Below are positions 17,341-26,559 of a stretch of DNA of 64,000 nucleotides, piece after piece. Position numbers and translations under genes: made by a program. Positions within the stretch are counted from its first letter, which is position 1; each line of letters begins with the position of its first letter. A model generated the notes under the pieces. The model had not been told where the DNA came from. It saw nothing but the letters and a program-made list of their open reading frames with translations, and made no database searches. The stretch is from Mycobacterium simiae (GTDB lineage: Bacteria; Actinomycetota; Actinomycetes; Mycobacteriales; Mycobacteriaceae). The stretch is taken from contig NZ_AP022568.1 in NCBI RefSeq assembly GCF_010727605.1, positions 3,162,001 through 3,226,000 of the forward strand. Reading direction: 5' to 3'.

Positions 17341-18488
17341 GGCGAATCCTGTTGCGGGGCGGTGCCTTGGTGGCGGGCAGCGTATTGCTGGCCGGGTGCC
17401 AGTTCGATGGTCTGAACTCACTGGCGATGCCGGGGACCGCCGGCCACGGCGGTGGCGCTTTCACGGTTACCGTCGAGATGGCCGACGTGGCGACGTTGCC
17501 GCAGAACTCCCCGGTGATGATCGATGATGTCACCGTCGGAAGCGTCTCCGGGATCTCCGCCGAGCAGCGCAGCGACGGATCCTTCTACGCCGCAGTGAAA
17601 TTGGCGTTGGATAAGAATGTCGTCCTGCCTGCGAACGCGACCGCAACGGTCGCCCAGACATCGCTGCTGGGTTCGTTGCACATCGATCTGTCCCCGCCCA
17701 AGGGCAAGCCGGCGACCGGCCGGCTGGTCGACGGATCCAAGATCAGCGAATCCAACACCGGTCGCTTTCCCACCACCGAAGAAGTGTTCTCCGCTCTCGG
17801 CGTGGTGGTCAACAAGGGCAATCTTGGTGCCCTGGAAGAGATCACGGACGAGACATATCAGGCGGTGGCCGGCAGGCAAGACCAATTCAAGGGCCTGCTG
17901 CCCAGGCTGGCGGAGTTGACCTCGGGACTGAGCCGGCAGGTCGGTGACATCATCGACGCGATCGACGGCCTGAACCGGTTCTCCGCCACGCTGGCTCGGG
18001 ACAAGGAGAACTTGAGTCGAACGCTGGACACCCTGCCGGACGCGTTGCGCGTGCTCAACAAGAATCGCGACCACATCGTCGAGGCGTTCGCCGCGCTGAA
18101 AAAGCTGGCGACGGTCACCTCCCACGTGCTGTCGGAGACGAAGACCGACTTCGCCGAGGATCTCAAGGGTCTGTACTCGGTCGTGAAGGCCCTCAACGAC
18201 AACCGGAAGAACTTCGTCACCTCGCTGCAGCTGCTGCTGACCTTTCCGTTCCCAAACTTCGGCATCAAGCAGGCGGTGCGTGGCGACTACCTCAACGTGT
18301 TCACCACCTTCGACCTCACCTTGCGGCGGCTGGGTGAAACGTTCTTCACCACGGCCTATTTCGACCCGAACATGGCGCACATGTCCGAGATCCTCAATCC
18401 GCCCGACTTCTTGATCGGTGAATTGGCGAACCTGTCCGGACAGGCCGCCGACCCGTTCAAGATCCCGCCCGGCACGGCAGCACACTGA
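17337..18488 (+). CDS. mce4E: Mce4E lipoprotein (LprN)
   Basis: A 383-residue MCE lipoprotein. The signal peptide MRRILLRGGALVAGSVLLAG ends in the lipobox LLAGC (Cys21). The MCE domain follows (PQNSPVMIDDVTVGSVSGIS), then a helical domain. As in other mce operons, the fifth gene encodes the lipidated subunit, so the complex is anchored by acylation here. ATG 17337 overlaps the mce4D stop (ATGA). It matches Mtb Rv3495c (lprN). Confidence 0.95.
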   Translation: MRRILLRGGALVAGSVLLAGCQFDGLNSLAMPGTAGHGGGAFTVTVEMADVATLPQNSPVMIDDVTVGSVSGISAEQRSDGSFYAAVKLALDKNVVLPANATATVAQTSLLGSLHIDLSPPKGKPATGRLVDGSKISESNTGRFPTTEEVFSALGVVVNKGNLGALEEITDETYQAVAGRQDQFKGLLPRLAELTSGLSRQVGDIIDAIDGLNRFSATLARDKENLSRTLDTLPDALRVLNKNRDHIVEAFAALKKLATVTSHVLSETKTDFAEDLKGLYSVVKALNDNRKNFVTSLQLLLTFPFPNFGIKQAVRGDYLNVFTTFDLTLRRLGETFFTTAYFDPNMAHMSEILNPPDFLIGELANLSGQAADPFKIPPGTAAH

Positions 18489-18501
18489 GGGCGGCGCAGA
18501 C

Positions 18502-20178
18502 GTGATTGACAGACTCACCCGGATCCAGCTGTGGATATTCGCCGTGATCACCGTGATCACTCTGACCATCATGGCGATCTTCTACTTGCGCCTGCCCGCC
18601 ACGTTCGGACTCGGAACTTACGAGGTGAGTGCTGATTTCGTCGCGGGTGGTGGCCTGTACAAGAGCGCCAACGTCACATACCGCGGGGTCGCGGTCGGCC
18701 GGGTGGACGCGGTGGGGTTGAACCCCAACGGCGTCACCGCCCAAATGCGGCTCAACAGCGGCACGCCCATCCCGTCCAACGTCGTCGCCACGGTGAAGAG
18801 CGTGTCCGCGGTCGGCGAGCAGTACATCGACCTGGTGCCGCCGAGCAATCCCGCGACGACCAAGTTGCACAACGGCTCCCGGATCGATCGGGCCAACACC
18901 CGGATCGGCCAAGATGTCTCCGACCTGTTGAAGCGGGCCGAGACGCTGGTCAACAGCCTCGGCGACACCAGGTTGCGGGAGTTGCTGCACGAGACATTCC
19001 AGGCGGCCAATGGATCGGGGCCGGAATTGGCCCGGTTGCTCGAATCGGCCCGATTGCTGGTTGACGAGGCCAACGCGGATTATCCACAGGTCTCACAGCT
19101 GATCGATCAGGCCGGCCCGTTGCTGGAATCCCAGATTCGCGCCGGTGCCGACATCAAGTCGCTGTCCGACGGGTTGGCCCGGTTCACCTCCGAAGTGCAT
19201 CGAGCCGACCCGCAGCTGCGCTCGACGTTGGCGACCGCCCCGGGTGCGACCGACGAAGCCAGCACGGCGTTTTCGGGCATCCGCCCGTCGTTTCCCGCCC
19301 TGGCCGCTAACTTGGCCAATTTGGGTCGGGTGGGCGTGATCTACCACAAGACGATCGAACAACTCTTAGTGGTCTTGCCCGCATTGTTCGCGGCGATCGC
19401 CACAGCCGCCGGCGGTGCGCCCCAGGACGAGGGCGCCAAGCTGGACTTCAAGCTCGACCTCAACGACCCGCCGCCGTGTGCCGTTGGCTTCCTGCCCCCA
19501 CCGCTGATGCGTACCCCCGCCGACGAGACGCTGCGCGAACTCCCCAGCGATTTGTACTGCAAGGTCGCCCAGAACGACCCCAGTACGGTTCGGGGCGCGC
19601 GCAACTATCCGTGCCAGGAGTTCCCGGGCAAGCGGGCTCCGACGATTCAGCTGTGCCGCGATCCGAAGGGTTACGTGCCGGTGGGCCGCAACCCGTGGCG
19701 CGGTCCGCCGGTGCCGTACAACACGCCGCAGACGAACGGGCTGAACACGTTGCCACCCAACAAGTTCCCCTACATTCCGCCGGAGGTCGAACCGGACCCC
19801 GGCACACCCATCGTCGGCCCGCCACCGCCGGGTGTGGTGCCGGGGCCGGGCCCGCTGCCCAACCACCAGCCCGCCTACTCACCGCCGCCACCCAACGACA
19901 ACGGACCGCCGCCGCCGTTCACGTCGTGGCAACCGCCCGGCGTGCCCCCGGTACCGCCGCAGATCCCGTATCCGAAGTGGCTGCCACCCCCGGCGCCGCC
20001 CCAAGCGCCGGTGCCCGGTCCGGGCCCGCAGGCCAGCGGGCCGGCATACACCACCTATGACCCGGATACCGGTGCCTTCAGGGACCCGGCAGGAGGGACT
20101 GGTATTTTCGCGGCCGGCGCAAACACGTCCAAAGCCGAGAATTGGGTGGACCTGATGCTTGATCCGAGGCCGATGTAG
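18502..20178 (+). CDS. mce4F: Mce4F, MCE protein with Pro-rich tail
   Basis: A 558-residue MCE protein. The anchor is LWIFAVITVITLTIMAIFYL; the MCE domain contains GGGLYKSANVTYRGVAVGRV; a helical domain follows, then a long Pro-rich C-terminus from about residue 430 to 530. GTG 18502 lies 13 nt after mce4E and gives the expected basic N-terminus (VIDRLTRIQ). It is close in length to Mtb Rv3494c. Its TAG stop overlaps the mam4A GTG by one base. Confidence 0.95.
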   Translation: MIDRLTRIQLWIFAVITVITLTIMAIFYLRLPATFGLGTYEVSADFVAGGGLYKSANVTYRGVAVGRVDAVGLNPNGVTAQMRLNSGTPIPSNVVATVKSVSAVGEQYIDLVPPSNPATTKLHNGSRIDRANTRIGQDVSDLLKRAETLVNSLGDTRLRELLHETFQAANGSGPELARLLESARLLVDEANADYPQVSQLIDQAGPLLESQIRAGADIKSLSDGLARFTSEVHRADPQLRSTLATAPGATDEASTAFSGIRPSFPALAANLANLGRVGVIYHKTIEQLLVVLPALFAAIATAAGGAPQDEGAKLDFKLDLNDPPPCAVGFLPPPLMRTPADETLRELPSDLYCKVAQNDPSTVRGARNYPCQEFPGKRAPTIQLCRDPKGYVPVGRNPWRGPPVPYNTPQTNGLNTLPPNKFPYIPPEVEPDPGTPIVGPPPPGVVPGPGPLPNHQPAYSPPPPNDNGPPPPFTSWQPPGVPPVPPQIPYPKWLPPPAPPQAPVPGPGPQASGPAYTTYDPDTGAFRDPAGGTGIFAAGANTSKAENWVDLMLDPRPM

Positions 20179-20867
20179 TGGCTTCTCCGACACCACGGGT
20201 GCGTCGGCGGGCGTCGCGGGCGGCGGGGCCGGCGAAGGTCGAGCCGAGCGCGGCCGCAACCATTGCGCTCGACGCGCCCGCCGAGCCGAAGCAGGAAACC
20301 CCGACACGTGCCAAGACGCTCAAGGCGGTCAAGCCGCCGCCGCGGCGCAGGCCCAACCGCGTTCTGGTCGGCTGGATCTCGTTCGCGGCCGCGCTGCTAG
20401 CCATCGGTGCGCTGGCCGCCGGTGTCACCGTGCTCGTCGTCCAGCAGCGGCATGCCCAGGCTGCCCAGGACCGCGATCAGCGCTTCGTCGACACCGCCAC
20501 TCAGACGGTCGTCAACATGTTCAGTTACAAGCAGGACAACATCGACGAGAGCGTGAATCGCTTCTACAACGGCACCAGCGGTCCGTTGCGCGGCATGCTG
20601 GGCGCCAACAACAACATCGAAAACCTCAAGGCCTTGTTCCGCTCGACCAACGCGACATCGGAGGCAGTGATCAACGGCGCCGCGCTGGAAGGCATTGACG
20701 CGGTGACCGATAACGCGTCGGTGCTGGTGTCCGTGCGCGTCACGGTGGCCGACATCGACGGCGTCCACAAGCCATCCATGCCGTACCGACTGCGGGTCAT
20801 CGTGCACGAGGATGAGCAGGGCCACATGACGGGCTACGACCTGAAGTATCCCGACGGGGGCAACTGA
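20178..20867 (+). CDS. mam4A: Mce-associated membrane protein Mam4A
   Basis: A 229-residue Mce-associated membrane protein. The N-terminal 60 residues are basic and Ala/Pro-rich, followed by one membrane helix (GWISFAAALLAIGALAAGV) and an extracytoplasmic NTF2-like domain. It corresponds to Mtb Rv3493c. Mam proteins are thought to stabilise or regulate Mce complexes. GTG 20178 shares a base with the mce4F stop, and the 3' end overlaps mam4B (TGATG). Confidence 0.9.
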   Translation: MASPTPRVRRRASRAAGPAKVEPSAAATIALDAPAEPKQETPTRAKTLKAVKPPPRRRPNRVLVGWISFAAALLAIGALAAGVTVLVVQQRHAQAAQDRDQRFVDTATQTVVNMFSYKQDNIDESVNRFYNGTSGPLRGMLGANNNIENLKALFRSTNATSEAVINGAALEGIDAVTDNASVLVSVRVTVADIDGVHKPSMPYRLRVIVHEDEQGHMTGYDLKYPDGGN

Positions 20868-21358
20868 TGCGGTTGCGGCGCTGGCTGATTGCCGCCTCGG
20901 TGTACCTGGCGATCGCGACCGTTGTCGGATTGTCCGCAGCGGCCGGCTGGTTCTACTGGGACCGGGTGCAGACGCGCGGCGAGCAAACTGCCCGGGCGCT
21001 GCTGCCGCAGTTGGCGGCCAAGGAAGTTCCCGAGGTGTTTGCCTATGACTACCAGACCGTGGAACGCAGTCTGGCCGCCGCGTATCCGCTGCTGACGCCC
21101 GCCTACCGCCAGGAGTTCCAGAAGAGCGCCAATGCCCAAATCATCCCCGAGGCCAAGAAGCGTGAGGTCGTCGTTCAGGCCAATGTCGTTGGCGCAGGGG
21201 TTATGTCGGCCAAGCGCGACTCCGCGTCGGTGATGGTCTACATGAACCGCACCGTGACTGACAAGTCGCGACAGCCGCTCTACGACGGCAGCCGGTTGCG
21301 GGTGGACTTTCAGAAGATCGGCAACGAGTGGCTGATCAACTACATCACCCCGATCTGA
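20867..21358 (+). CDS. mam4B: Mce-associated membrane protein Mam4B
   Basis: A 163-residue single-pass protein with a helix at about residues 5-28 (WLIAASVYLAIATVVGLSAA) and an extracytoplasmic domain similar to Mam4A's. It corresponds to Mtb Rv3492c and is the last gene of the mce4 operon. It converges on the Rv3491-like gene with an 8-nt gap. Confidence 0.9.
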   Translation: MRLRRWLIAASVYLAIATVVGLSAAAGWFYWDRVQTRGEQTARALLPQLAAKEVPEVFAYDYQTVERSLAAAYPLLTPAYRQEFQKSANAQIIPEAKKREVVVQANVVGAGVMSAKRDSASVMVYMNRTVTDKSRQPLYDGSRLRVDFQKIGNEWLINYITPI

Positions 21359-21366
21359 GCCACCGA

Positions 21367-21945
21367 TCAGTAGCACATCGCAATACCGTTGCAGTACAAC
21401 GGATAACGCTGGATCGGGCTGGGTGGTGGCCCGGTCATCTGCAGGGAGAAGGGTTGCTTTTTCATCGACGGCTGCAACCCGCATACGGCGCCGTGTATGA
21501 CGGTGTGGGTCCCGCTCATGGTTTCGTCGCTGAATGCCCAAGTCTCGCTGGTGGGAGCGGTGCCACCACCCGGACATGCGACGCCATCGGACTTCTCGAC
21601 CTTGAAAGTCCACAGCATGCTCGACATGCGGGCCCGACCGGTGAAGTTCTGCAACTTGTCGGCGGCGCTGATCTTTTCGTCGGTGAAGCTGACGATGTTG
21701 AGCGCGCATTGCATGGCGAACACGATCGGGTCGGAATAGTCGTTCATGTTCCGCGTCCCGGACGGCTGATCGCACAACGCGGTGATGGTCCAGGTAACCC
21801 CCGAGACCCCGGCCTCGTTGTAGGTGTAGTTGCCATCTGCGGGCGGGCCCAGCGCGCGCGCCGGATTACCCGATTCCAGCGCGACTGCGATCGCTACCGC
21901 GCAGACTACGCCAGCCCCGGCGGCCAGTATCCGGCGGACCTTCAC
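21367..21945 (-). CDS. Secreted conserved protein (Rv3491-like)
   Basis: A 192-residue exported protein. GTG 21945 is preceded by GGGGAGGGAT and gives a clean signal peptide VKVRRILAAGAGVVCAVAIA with cleavage near PARA-LGPP. Four or more cysteines (ALCDQPS, FAMQCALN, GVACPGGG, GAVCGLQP, PLYCNG, AMCY) suggest disulfides outside the membrane. It is in the Rv3491 position between mam4B and otsA. The function is unknown. Confidence 0.82.
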   Translation of the reverse strand: MKVRRILAAGAGVVCAVAIAVALESGNPARALGPPADGNYTYNEAGVSGVTWTITALCDQPSGTRNMNDYSDPIVFAMQCALNIVSFTDEKISAADKLQNFTGRARMSSMLWTFKVEKSDGVACPGGGTAPTSETWAFSDETMSGTHTVIHGAVCGLQPSMKKQPFSLQMTGPPPSPIQRYPLYCNGIAMCY

Positions 21946-22039
21946 GATCCCTCCCCTCACGCCCTCTCGTCGCGCCGTTGCCGGCACGCTGCATCGAGTA
22001 TCACAGCGTTTCGGCGCCAACACCATGGTTCGGTCGTCG

Positions 22040-23533
22040 CTACCCGGTTTCCGGTGGATTCGCTTCGGCAAGCGCATCGAGAAATGACCGAGCCCAACGA
22101 TCCACGTCGTGGGCCAGCACCTGGCGCCGCAACGAGCGCATCCGTCGCCGCCCCTCTTCGGCCGTCTGATTCAGGGCCGCCTCGATCACGTCCTTGACCC
22201 CTTCGAGATCGTGCGGGTTGACCAGATAGGCCTGCCGCAATTCGGCTGCGGCGCCGGTGAATTCAGATAACACGAGAGCACCGCCGAGGTCGTTGCGACA
22301 GGCGACGTACTCCTTGGCCACCAAGTTCATGCCGTCGCGCAGCGGGGTGACCAACATGACGTCGGCCGCCACGAAAAACGCGATGAGTTCGTCGCGGGGG
22401 ACGGGGCGATGAATGTAGTGCACCACCGCATGACCAACCTCGGCGTATTCGCCGTTGATATGGCCGACTTGGCGCTCGATGTCGTTACGCAGCAGGCGAT
22501 AACTGTCCACCCGTTCACGGCTCGGGGTCGCCAGCTGGATCAGCACGGTGTCGTCGCGTTTCGCGCGGCCCTCGGCGAGCAACTCCGAAAAAGCCTTCAG
22601 CCGAACATCGATGCCCTTGGTGTAGTCCAGCCGGTCGACACCGAGCATGATCTTGCGGGGATTGCCCAACTCGGCCCGGATCTCGCGGGCGCGGCGCCGG
22701 ACGTTGCGGTCGCGGGCGGCCTGATCGAGCGAGCCGGAGTCGATCGAGATGGGAAACGCGCCCACCCGGACCCTGCGGTGACCCACCTCGACCTCGCCGA
22801 ACCGCGAGCGCACCCCGACCGCGCCCCGCGATGTGTTGGCGCCAACCAGCCGCCGGGACAAAATCAGGAAATTCTGGGCGCCGCCAACCAGATGAAAACC
22901 CACTAAGTCGGCCCCGAGCAGGCCCTCGATGATCTCCGTGCGCCAGGGCATCTGCATGAACAGCTCCACCGGCGGGAACGGGATGTGCAGGAAGAAGCCG
23001 ATAGTCAGATCGGGGCGCAGCTCGCGCAGCATCTTCGGGACGAGTTGCAGCTGGTAGTCCTGCACCCACACGGTGGCACCCCGGGCGGCCGCTCGGGACG
23101 CGGCTTCGGCGAAGCGACGGTTGACATCGACGTACCGCTCCCACCATTCACGGTGGTAGATCGGTTTGACGATGACGTCGTGGTACAGCGGCCACAGGGT
23201 GGCGTTGGAAAAACCTTCGTAGTATTCCGCGACGTCGTCGGCGGACAGCCCCACCGGGTGCAGCTGAAGGTCGTCTTGCTCGATGGGCTCGTCGCCGACA
23301 TCTATCTCGTCATCGGTGATGCCCGGCCAACCGACCCAGGCCCCGCTGCGGCGGCGCAGCAACGGCTCCAGCGCTGTGACCAGGCCACCGGGGCTGCGCT
23401 TCCAGGTGGTGGTGCCGTCCGGTAACCGCTCCAGATCGACCGGCAGCCGGTTGGCGACCACCACGAAGTCGGAGTCCCCGAAGCTCTCGGCGCCCGCCGC
23501 TTTCTTCGAGGATGGGTCTGCGCCGGAAGCCAT
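22040..23533 (-). CDS. otsA: Trehalose-6-phosphate synthase OtsA
   Basis: A 497-residue GT20 glucosyltransferase that joins UDP- or ADP-glucose to glucose-6-phosphate to make trehalose-6-phosphate in the cytoplasm. Signatures include [37 protein letters not shown] and [18 protein letters not shown]. The sugar-phosphate loop ([20 protein letters not shown]) lies near the N-terminus. It matches Mtb Rv3490. ATG 23533 abuts the stop of the small upstream gene, so the two are coupled. Confidence 0.94.
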   Translation of the reverse strand: MASGADPSSKKAAGAESFGDSDFVVVANRLPVDLERLPDGTTTWKRSPGGLVTALEPLLRRRSGAWVGWPGITDDEIDVGDEPIEQDDLQLHPVGLSADDVAEYYEGFSNATLWPLYHDVIVKPIYHREWWERYVDVNRRFAEAASRAAARGATVWVQDYQLQLVPKMLRELRPDLTIGFFLHIPFPPVELFMQMPWRTEIIEGLLGADLVGFHLVGGAQNFLILSRRLVGANTSRGAVGVRSRFGEVEVGHRRVRVGAFPISIDSGSLDQAARDRNVRRRAREIRAELGNPRKIMLGVDRLDYTKGIDVRLKAFSELLAEGRAKRDDTVLIQLATPSRERVDSYRLLRNDIERQVGHINGEYAEVGHAVVHYIHRPVPRDELIAFFVAADVMLVTPLRDGMNLVAKEYVACRNDLGGALVLSEFTGAAAELRQAYLVNPHDLEGVKDVIEAALNQTAEEGRRRMRSLRRQVLAHDVDRWARSFLDALAEANPPETG

Positions 23534-23698
23534 TTATGCGTCGAGTTTCGCCGGTCCAATACCGAGCATGGACAGAAAGACGCGGCACTCGTCGGCGTCA
23601 TTCGCATACGCGGCGACGACACGCCTGGCCTGGTTCGCGGTGCTGTCGGCCAGCGGCTCGACGTCCCCGATTTCGCCAGGATCAGATTTGGTAGGCAT
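23534..23698 (-). CDS. Small conserved protein (Rv3489-like)
   Basis: A 54-residue cytoplasmic protein, MPTKSDPGEIGDVEPLADS..., with two predicted helices (ANQARRVVAAYANDADECRV). Its TAA stop is directly followed by the otsA ATG. In Mtb the small gene Rv3489 sits in this position, which supports it as real despite its size. ATG 23698 is preferred over the upstream alternative at 23734 because the conserved protein begins there. The function is unknown. Confidence 0.75.
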   Translation of the reverse strand: MPTKSDPGEIGDVEPLADSTANQARRVVAAYANDADECRVFLSMLGIGPAKLDA

Positions 23699-23828
23699 GA
23701 CATAACTGTATGCGACGTCGATATTCGCTCGCACCGGTCTTGGCCAGCGGCCAACCCGGCGCGGGTCCGCTTACATACTCGCCGTAATGTGTAAACAAGG
23801 CGAATCAACGACGAACGAGGTGGGCGCA

Positions 23829-24764
23829 ATGACGGTCTCCGAGCAAGCCGACGCCGGGGCGGCCAACGCCGAGGTCCCGGAATTGGTGGCCTACGAAACC
23901 CTTGACGAGGGTCGCATCGCCCGGATCTGGTTGAACCGGCCAGACGCGCACAACGCGCAGAGCCGCGGCCTGCTGGTTCAGCTCGACGAGGCATTCGGGC
24001 GGGCCGAGGCCGACGACACCGTCCGCGTGGTGATCCTGGCGGCCCGCGGCAGGAACTTCTCCGCCGGCCACGACCTGGGTTCCGAGCAGGCCTTGGCTGA
24101 GCGTACGCCCGGTCCGGGCCAGCACCCGACCTTCCGCTCGCACGGCGCGACCTATGAACCGATCATGGAGAAGCTGTACCACCAGGAGTGGCACTTTTTC
24201 TTCGAGAACACTTGCCGCTGGCGAGATCTGCGTAAGATCACGATCGCTCAGGTCCAGGGCAACGCCATTTCAGCCGGCCTGATGCTGATTTGGGCCTGCG
24301 ATTTGATAGTCGCCGCCGACAACGCGAAGTTCAGCGACGTGGTCGCGGTTCGGCTAGGCATGCCTGGTGTCGAATACTATGCCCACCCTTGGGAATTCGG
24401 TCCACGTAAGGCCAAAGAACTACTGTTGACTGGTGATTCGCTGGACGCCGACGAAGCATATCGGCTGGGGATGGTGTCCAAGGTGTTCCCGGTCGACGAA
24501 TTAGAGGAAAAGACACTGGAATTCGCCCGTCGTATTGCGGAGCGTCCCACGATGGCGTCGCTGCTCATCAAGGATTCGGTGAATGCCGCTTCCGACGCGA
24601 TGGGATATACGGAAGCATTGCGGCACGCGTTCCACGTCCACCTGCTCGGACACGCCCATTGGGCCGCGTTCAACGAGAACCGGTGGCCGGTCGGCCAGCC
24701 TCCACACGTCGAGGATTGGCGCAATGCCAAGCCGACGAAGGTCGCTCGCCGCGACACACCGTAA
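23829..24764 (+). CDS. Enoyl-CoA hydratase/isomerase family protein
   Basis: A 311-residue crotonase-fold protein. The oxyanion-hole segments are ILAARGRNFSAGHDLGSE and VQGNAISAGLMLIWACDLIV. The catalytic-Glu position seen in classic hydratases reads as GMPGVEYY, with Glu retained. It is longer than typical EchA proteins, with an insert around GPGQHPTFRSHGATYEPIMEK. ATG 23829 follows GAGGTGGGCGCA. It is divergent from Rv3489-otsA. The substrate is unknown; a steroid or fatty acyl-CoA is plausible given the neighbours. Confidence 0.85.
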   Translation: MTVSEQADAGAANAEVPELVAYETLDEGRIARIWLNRPDAHNAQSRGLLVQLDEAFGRAEADDTVRVVILAARGRNFSAGHDLGSEQALAERTPGPGQHPTFRSHGATYEPIMEKLYHQEWHFFFENTCRWRDLRKITIAQVQGNAISAGLMLIWACDLIVAADNAKFSDVVAVRLGMPGVEYYAHPWEFGPRKAKELLLTGDSLDADEAYRLGMVSKVFPVDELEEKTLEFARRIAERPTMASLLIKDSVNAASDAMGYTEALRHAFHVHLLGHAHWAAFNENRWPVGQPPHVEDWRNAKPTKVARRDTP

Positions 24765-24852
24765 CTCCCACCGCGCGGGGCTCCGCCCCACGGTTCCCGG
24801 TAACGAGACCGGGGGTAGCGATATTCACGCGAAAGGCACATGCTTCTATATC

Positions 24853-24866
24853 TAGAACTTGTTCCA
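24853..24866. promoter_or_regulatory. KstR operator upstream of two SDR genes
   Basis: TAGAACTTGTTCCA matches all fixed positions of TnnAACnnGTTnnA. It ends 17 bp before the GTG start of the SDR gene at 24884, a position where a bound repressor would block transcription or early elongation. Confidence 0.85.
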
Positions 24867-24883
24867 GTTTGAGAGGCTATCGC

Positions 24884-25720
24884 GTGCAGCTTACTTTCGA
24901 AGACCGGACGTACCTGATCACCGGCGGCGGCAGTGGGATCGGTAAGGGCGTCGCCGCTGGGCTCGTCTCGGCGGGGGCTTCGGTGATGATCGTCGGCCGC
25001 AACCCGGATCGGCTGGCCAGTGCCGTTGAAGAGCTGGAGCCGTTGGCCGCCAAGGGCGGCGCGATCCGCTACGAGCCCACCGACGTCACCAAGGAGGACG
25101 AGGTGTCCCGCGCCGTCGATGCCGCAACCGCGTGGCACGGCCGGCTCAACGGCGCGGTGCACTGCGCGGGTGGCTCGTTGACGGTCGGTCCGATCACCCA
25201 CACCGACTCGCAGGCTTGGCGAAACACCGTCGACCTCAACGTCAATGGCACCATGTACGTGCTCAAGCACGTCTGCCGCGAATTGGTCCGCGCCGGCGGT
25301 GGGTCGTTCGTCGGGATTTCGTCGATCGCGGCCAGCAACACGCACCGGTGGTTCGGGCCGTACGGTGTCACCAAGTCGGCCATCGATCACATGATGATGT
25401 TGGCCGCCGACGAATTGGGGCCGTCGTGGGTGCGGGTCAATAGCATTCGGCCGGGTCTGATTCGCACCGATCTCGTTGACGCGAGCGTCATTGGATCACC
25501 GGAGATCAGCGGTGACTATGCGCTGTGCACGCCGCTGCCCCGGGTGGGAGAGGTTGAGGACGTCGCGAACCTGGCCGCGTTCTTGCTCAGCGATGCGGCC
25601 GGCTGGATCACCGGACAATGCATCAACGTCGACGGCGGTCACATCTTGCGCCGCGGCCCGGACTACTCCTCGATGATGGTGCAGATGTTCGGTCAGGACG
25701 CGTTGCGCGGAGTGGTCTGA
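24884..25720 (+). CDS. Short-chain dehydrogenase/reductase, KstR-linked
   Basis: A 278-residue classical SDR. The cofactor motif is TGGGSGIG, then the central CAGG (VHCAGGSLTVG), a Ser in GISSIAAS and the catalytic YGVTK. The sequence ends with the Gly-rich ITGQCINVDGGHIL. GTG 24884 gives the N-terminus MQLTFEDRTYLITGG. The perfect KstR-type box directly upstream ties it to cholesterol or steroid catabolism. A second SDR follows 14 nt downstream, so the two are probably co-transcribed. The Mtb locus has an SDR (Rv3485c) near cpsA, which may be the counterpart. Confidence 0.88.
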   Translation: MQLTFEDRTYLITGGGSGIGKGVAAGLVSAGASVMIVGRNPDRLASAVEELEPLAAKGGAIRYEPTDVTKEDEVSRAVDAATAWHGRLNGAVHCAGGSLTVGPITHTDSQAWRNTVDLNVNGTMYVLKHVCRELVRAGGGSFVGISSIAASNTHRWFGPYGVTKSAIDHMMMLAADELGPSWVRVNSIRPGLIRTDLVDASVIGSPEISGDYALCTPLPRVGEVEDVANLAAFLLSDAAGWITGQCINVDGGHILRRGPDYSSMMVQMFGQDALRGVV

Positions 25721-25734
25721 GCCGGGATAACCAG

Positions 25735-26526
25735 ATGAAAAGACTTGAGGGACAACGGATTCTGATTACCGGCGCCGGGTCGGGCATCGGGCAGGCCACC
25801 GCGTTGCGGTTGCTGGACGAAGGAGCCCGTGTCGCGGCCGCCGATGTTTCGACCGACGGGCTCAGCCGCACCCGGGTGAGCGCCGAGCGGGCCGGCACCG
25901 GCGAGCGCCTCACCACGATGCCGATCGATGTGAGCAACGAGGACTCGGTCACCGAGGGGGTGGCCACGGCGGTCGACCAGCTCGCAGGGCTGGATTCGCT
26001 GGTCAATGCGGCTGGGGTGCTGCGCGCGTGGCATACCCACCAGACCTCGCTCGACCAGTGGAACCAGATCATCGCGGTAAACCTGACCGGCACCTTTCTG
26101 GTGGTGCGGGAGGCCCTGCCGGCGCTGCTGGCAAATCCGCGCAGCGCGATCGTGAACTTCAGTTCGACGTCGGCGGCCTTCGCCCACCCGTACATGGCGG
26201 CCTACGCCGCGAGCAAGGGCGGCATCCAGGCCTTCACTCATTCCCTGGCGCTGGAGTACGCGAAGGGCGGCCTGCGCGCCACCTGCGTTGCGCCCGGCAG
26301 CATCAAGTCCGGGATCACCGATGCCACCGGCGGCTACCTGCCCACCGACGCGGACTGGTCGCTGTTTCCCCGGTTGATGCCGATCCTTCCGACGACAGCG
26401 CAATCCAGCGGGGCGGGGATGGCCGAACCCGCCGCCGTCGCTGGCGTGATCGCCATGCTGGTGTCCGACGACGGGGCCTGGATCACGGGCACCGAAATCC
26501 GGATGGACGGCGGCACACACGCTTGA
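25735..26526 (+). CDS. Short-chain dehydrogenase/reductase
   Basis: A 263-residue SDR with TGAGSGIG, VNAAGVLRAW, the Ser in NFSSTSAAF and the catalytic YAASK, ending ITGTEIRMDGGTHA. It lies 14 nt after the preceding SDR and should share its KstR-controlled promoter. Likely an NAD(P)-dependent hydroxysteroid or hydroxyacyl dehydrogenase; the substrate cannot be read from the sequence. It converges on cpsA with 33 nt between stops. Confidence 0.85.
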   Translation: MKRLEGQRILITGAGSGIGQATALRLLDEGARVAAADVSTDGLSRTRVSAERAGTGERLTTMPIDVSNEDSVTEGVATAVDQLAGLDSLVNAAGVLRAWHTHQTSLDQWNQIIAVNLTGTFLVVREALPALLANPRSAIVNFSSTSAAFAHPYMAAYAASKGGIQAFTHSLALEYAKGGLRATCVAPGSIKSGITDATGGYLPTDADWSLFPRLMPILPTTAQSSGAGMAEPAAVAGVIAMLVSDDGAWITGTEIRMDGGTHA

Positions 26527-26559
26527 CGGGCGCCTCGCGCCCACCGCCGGGTGATGCCG

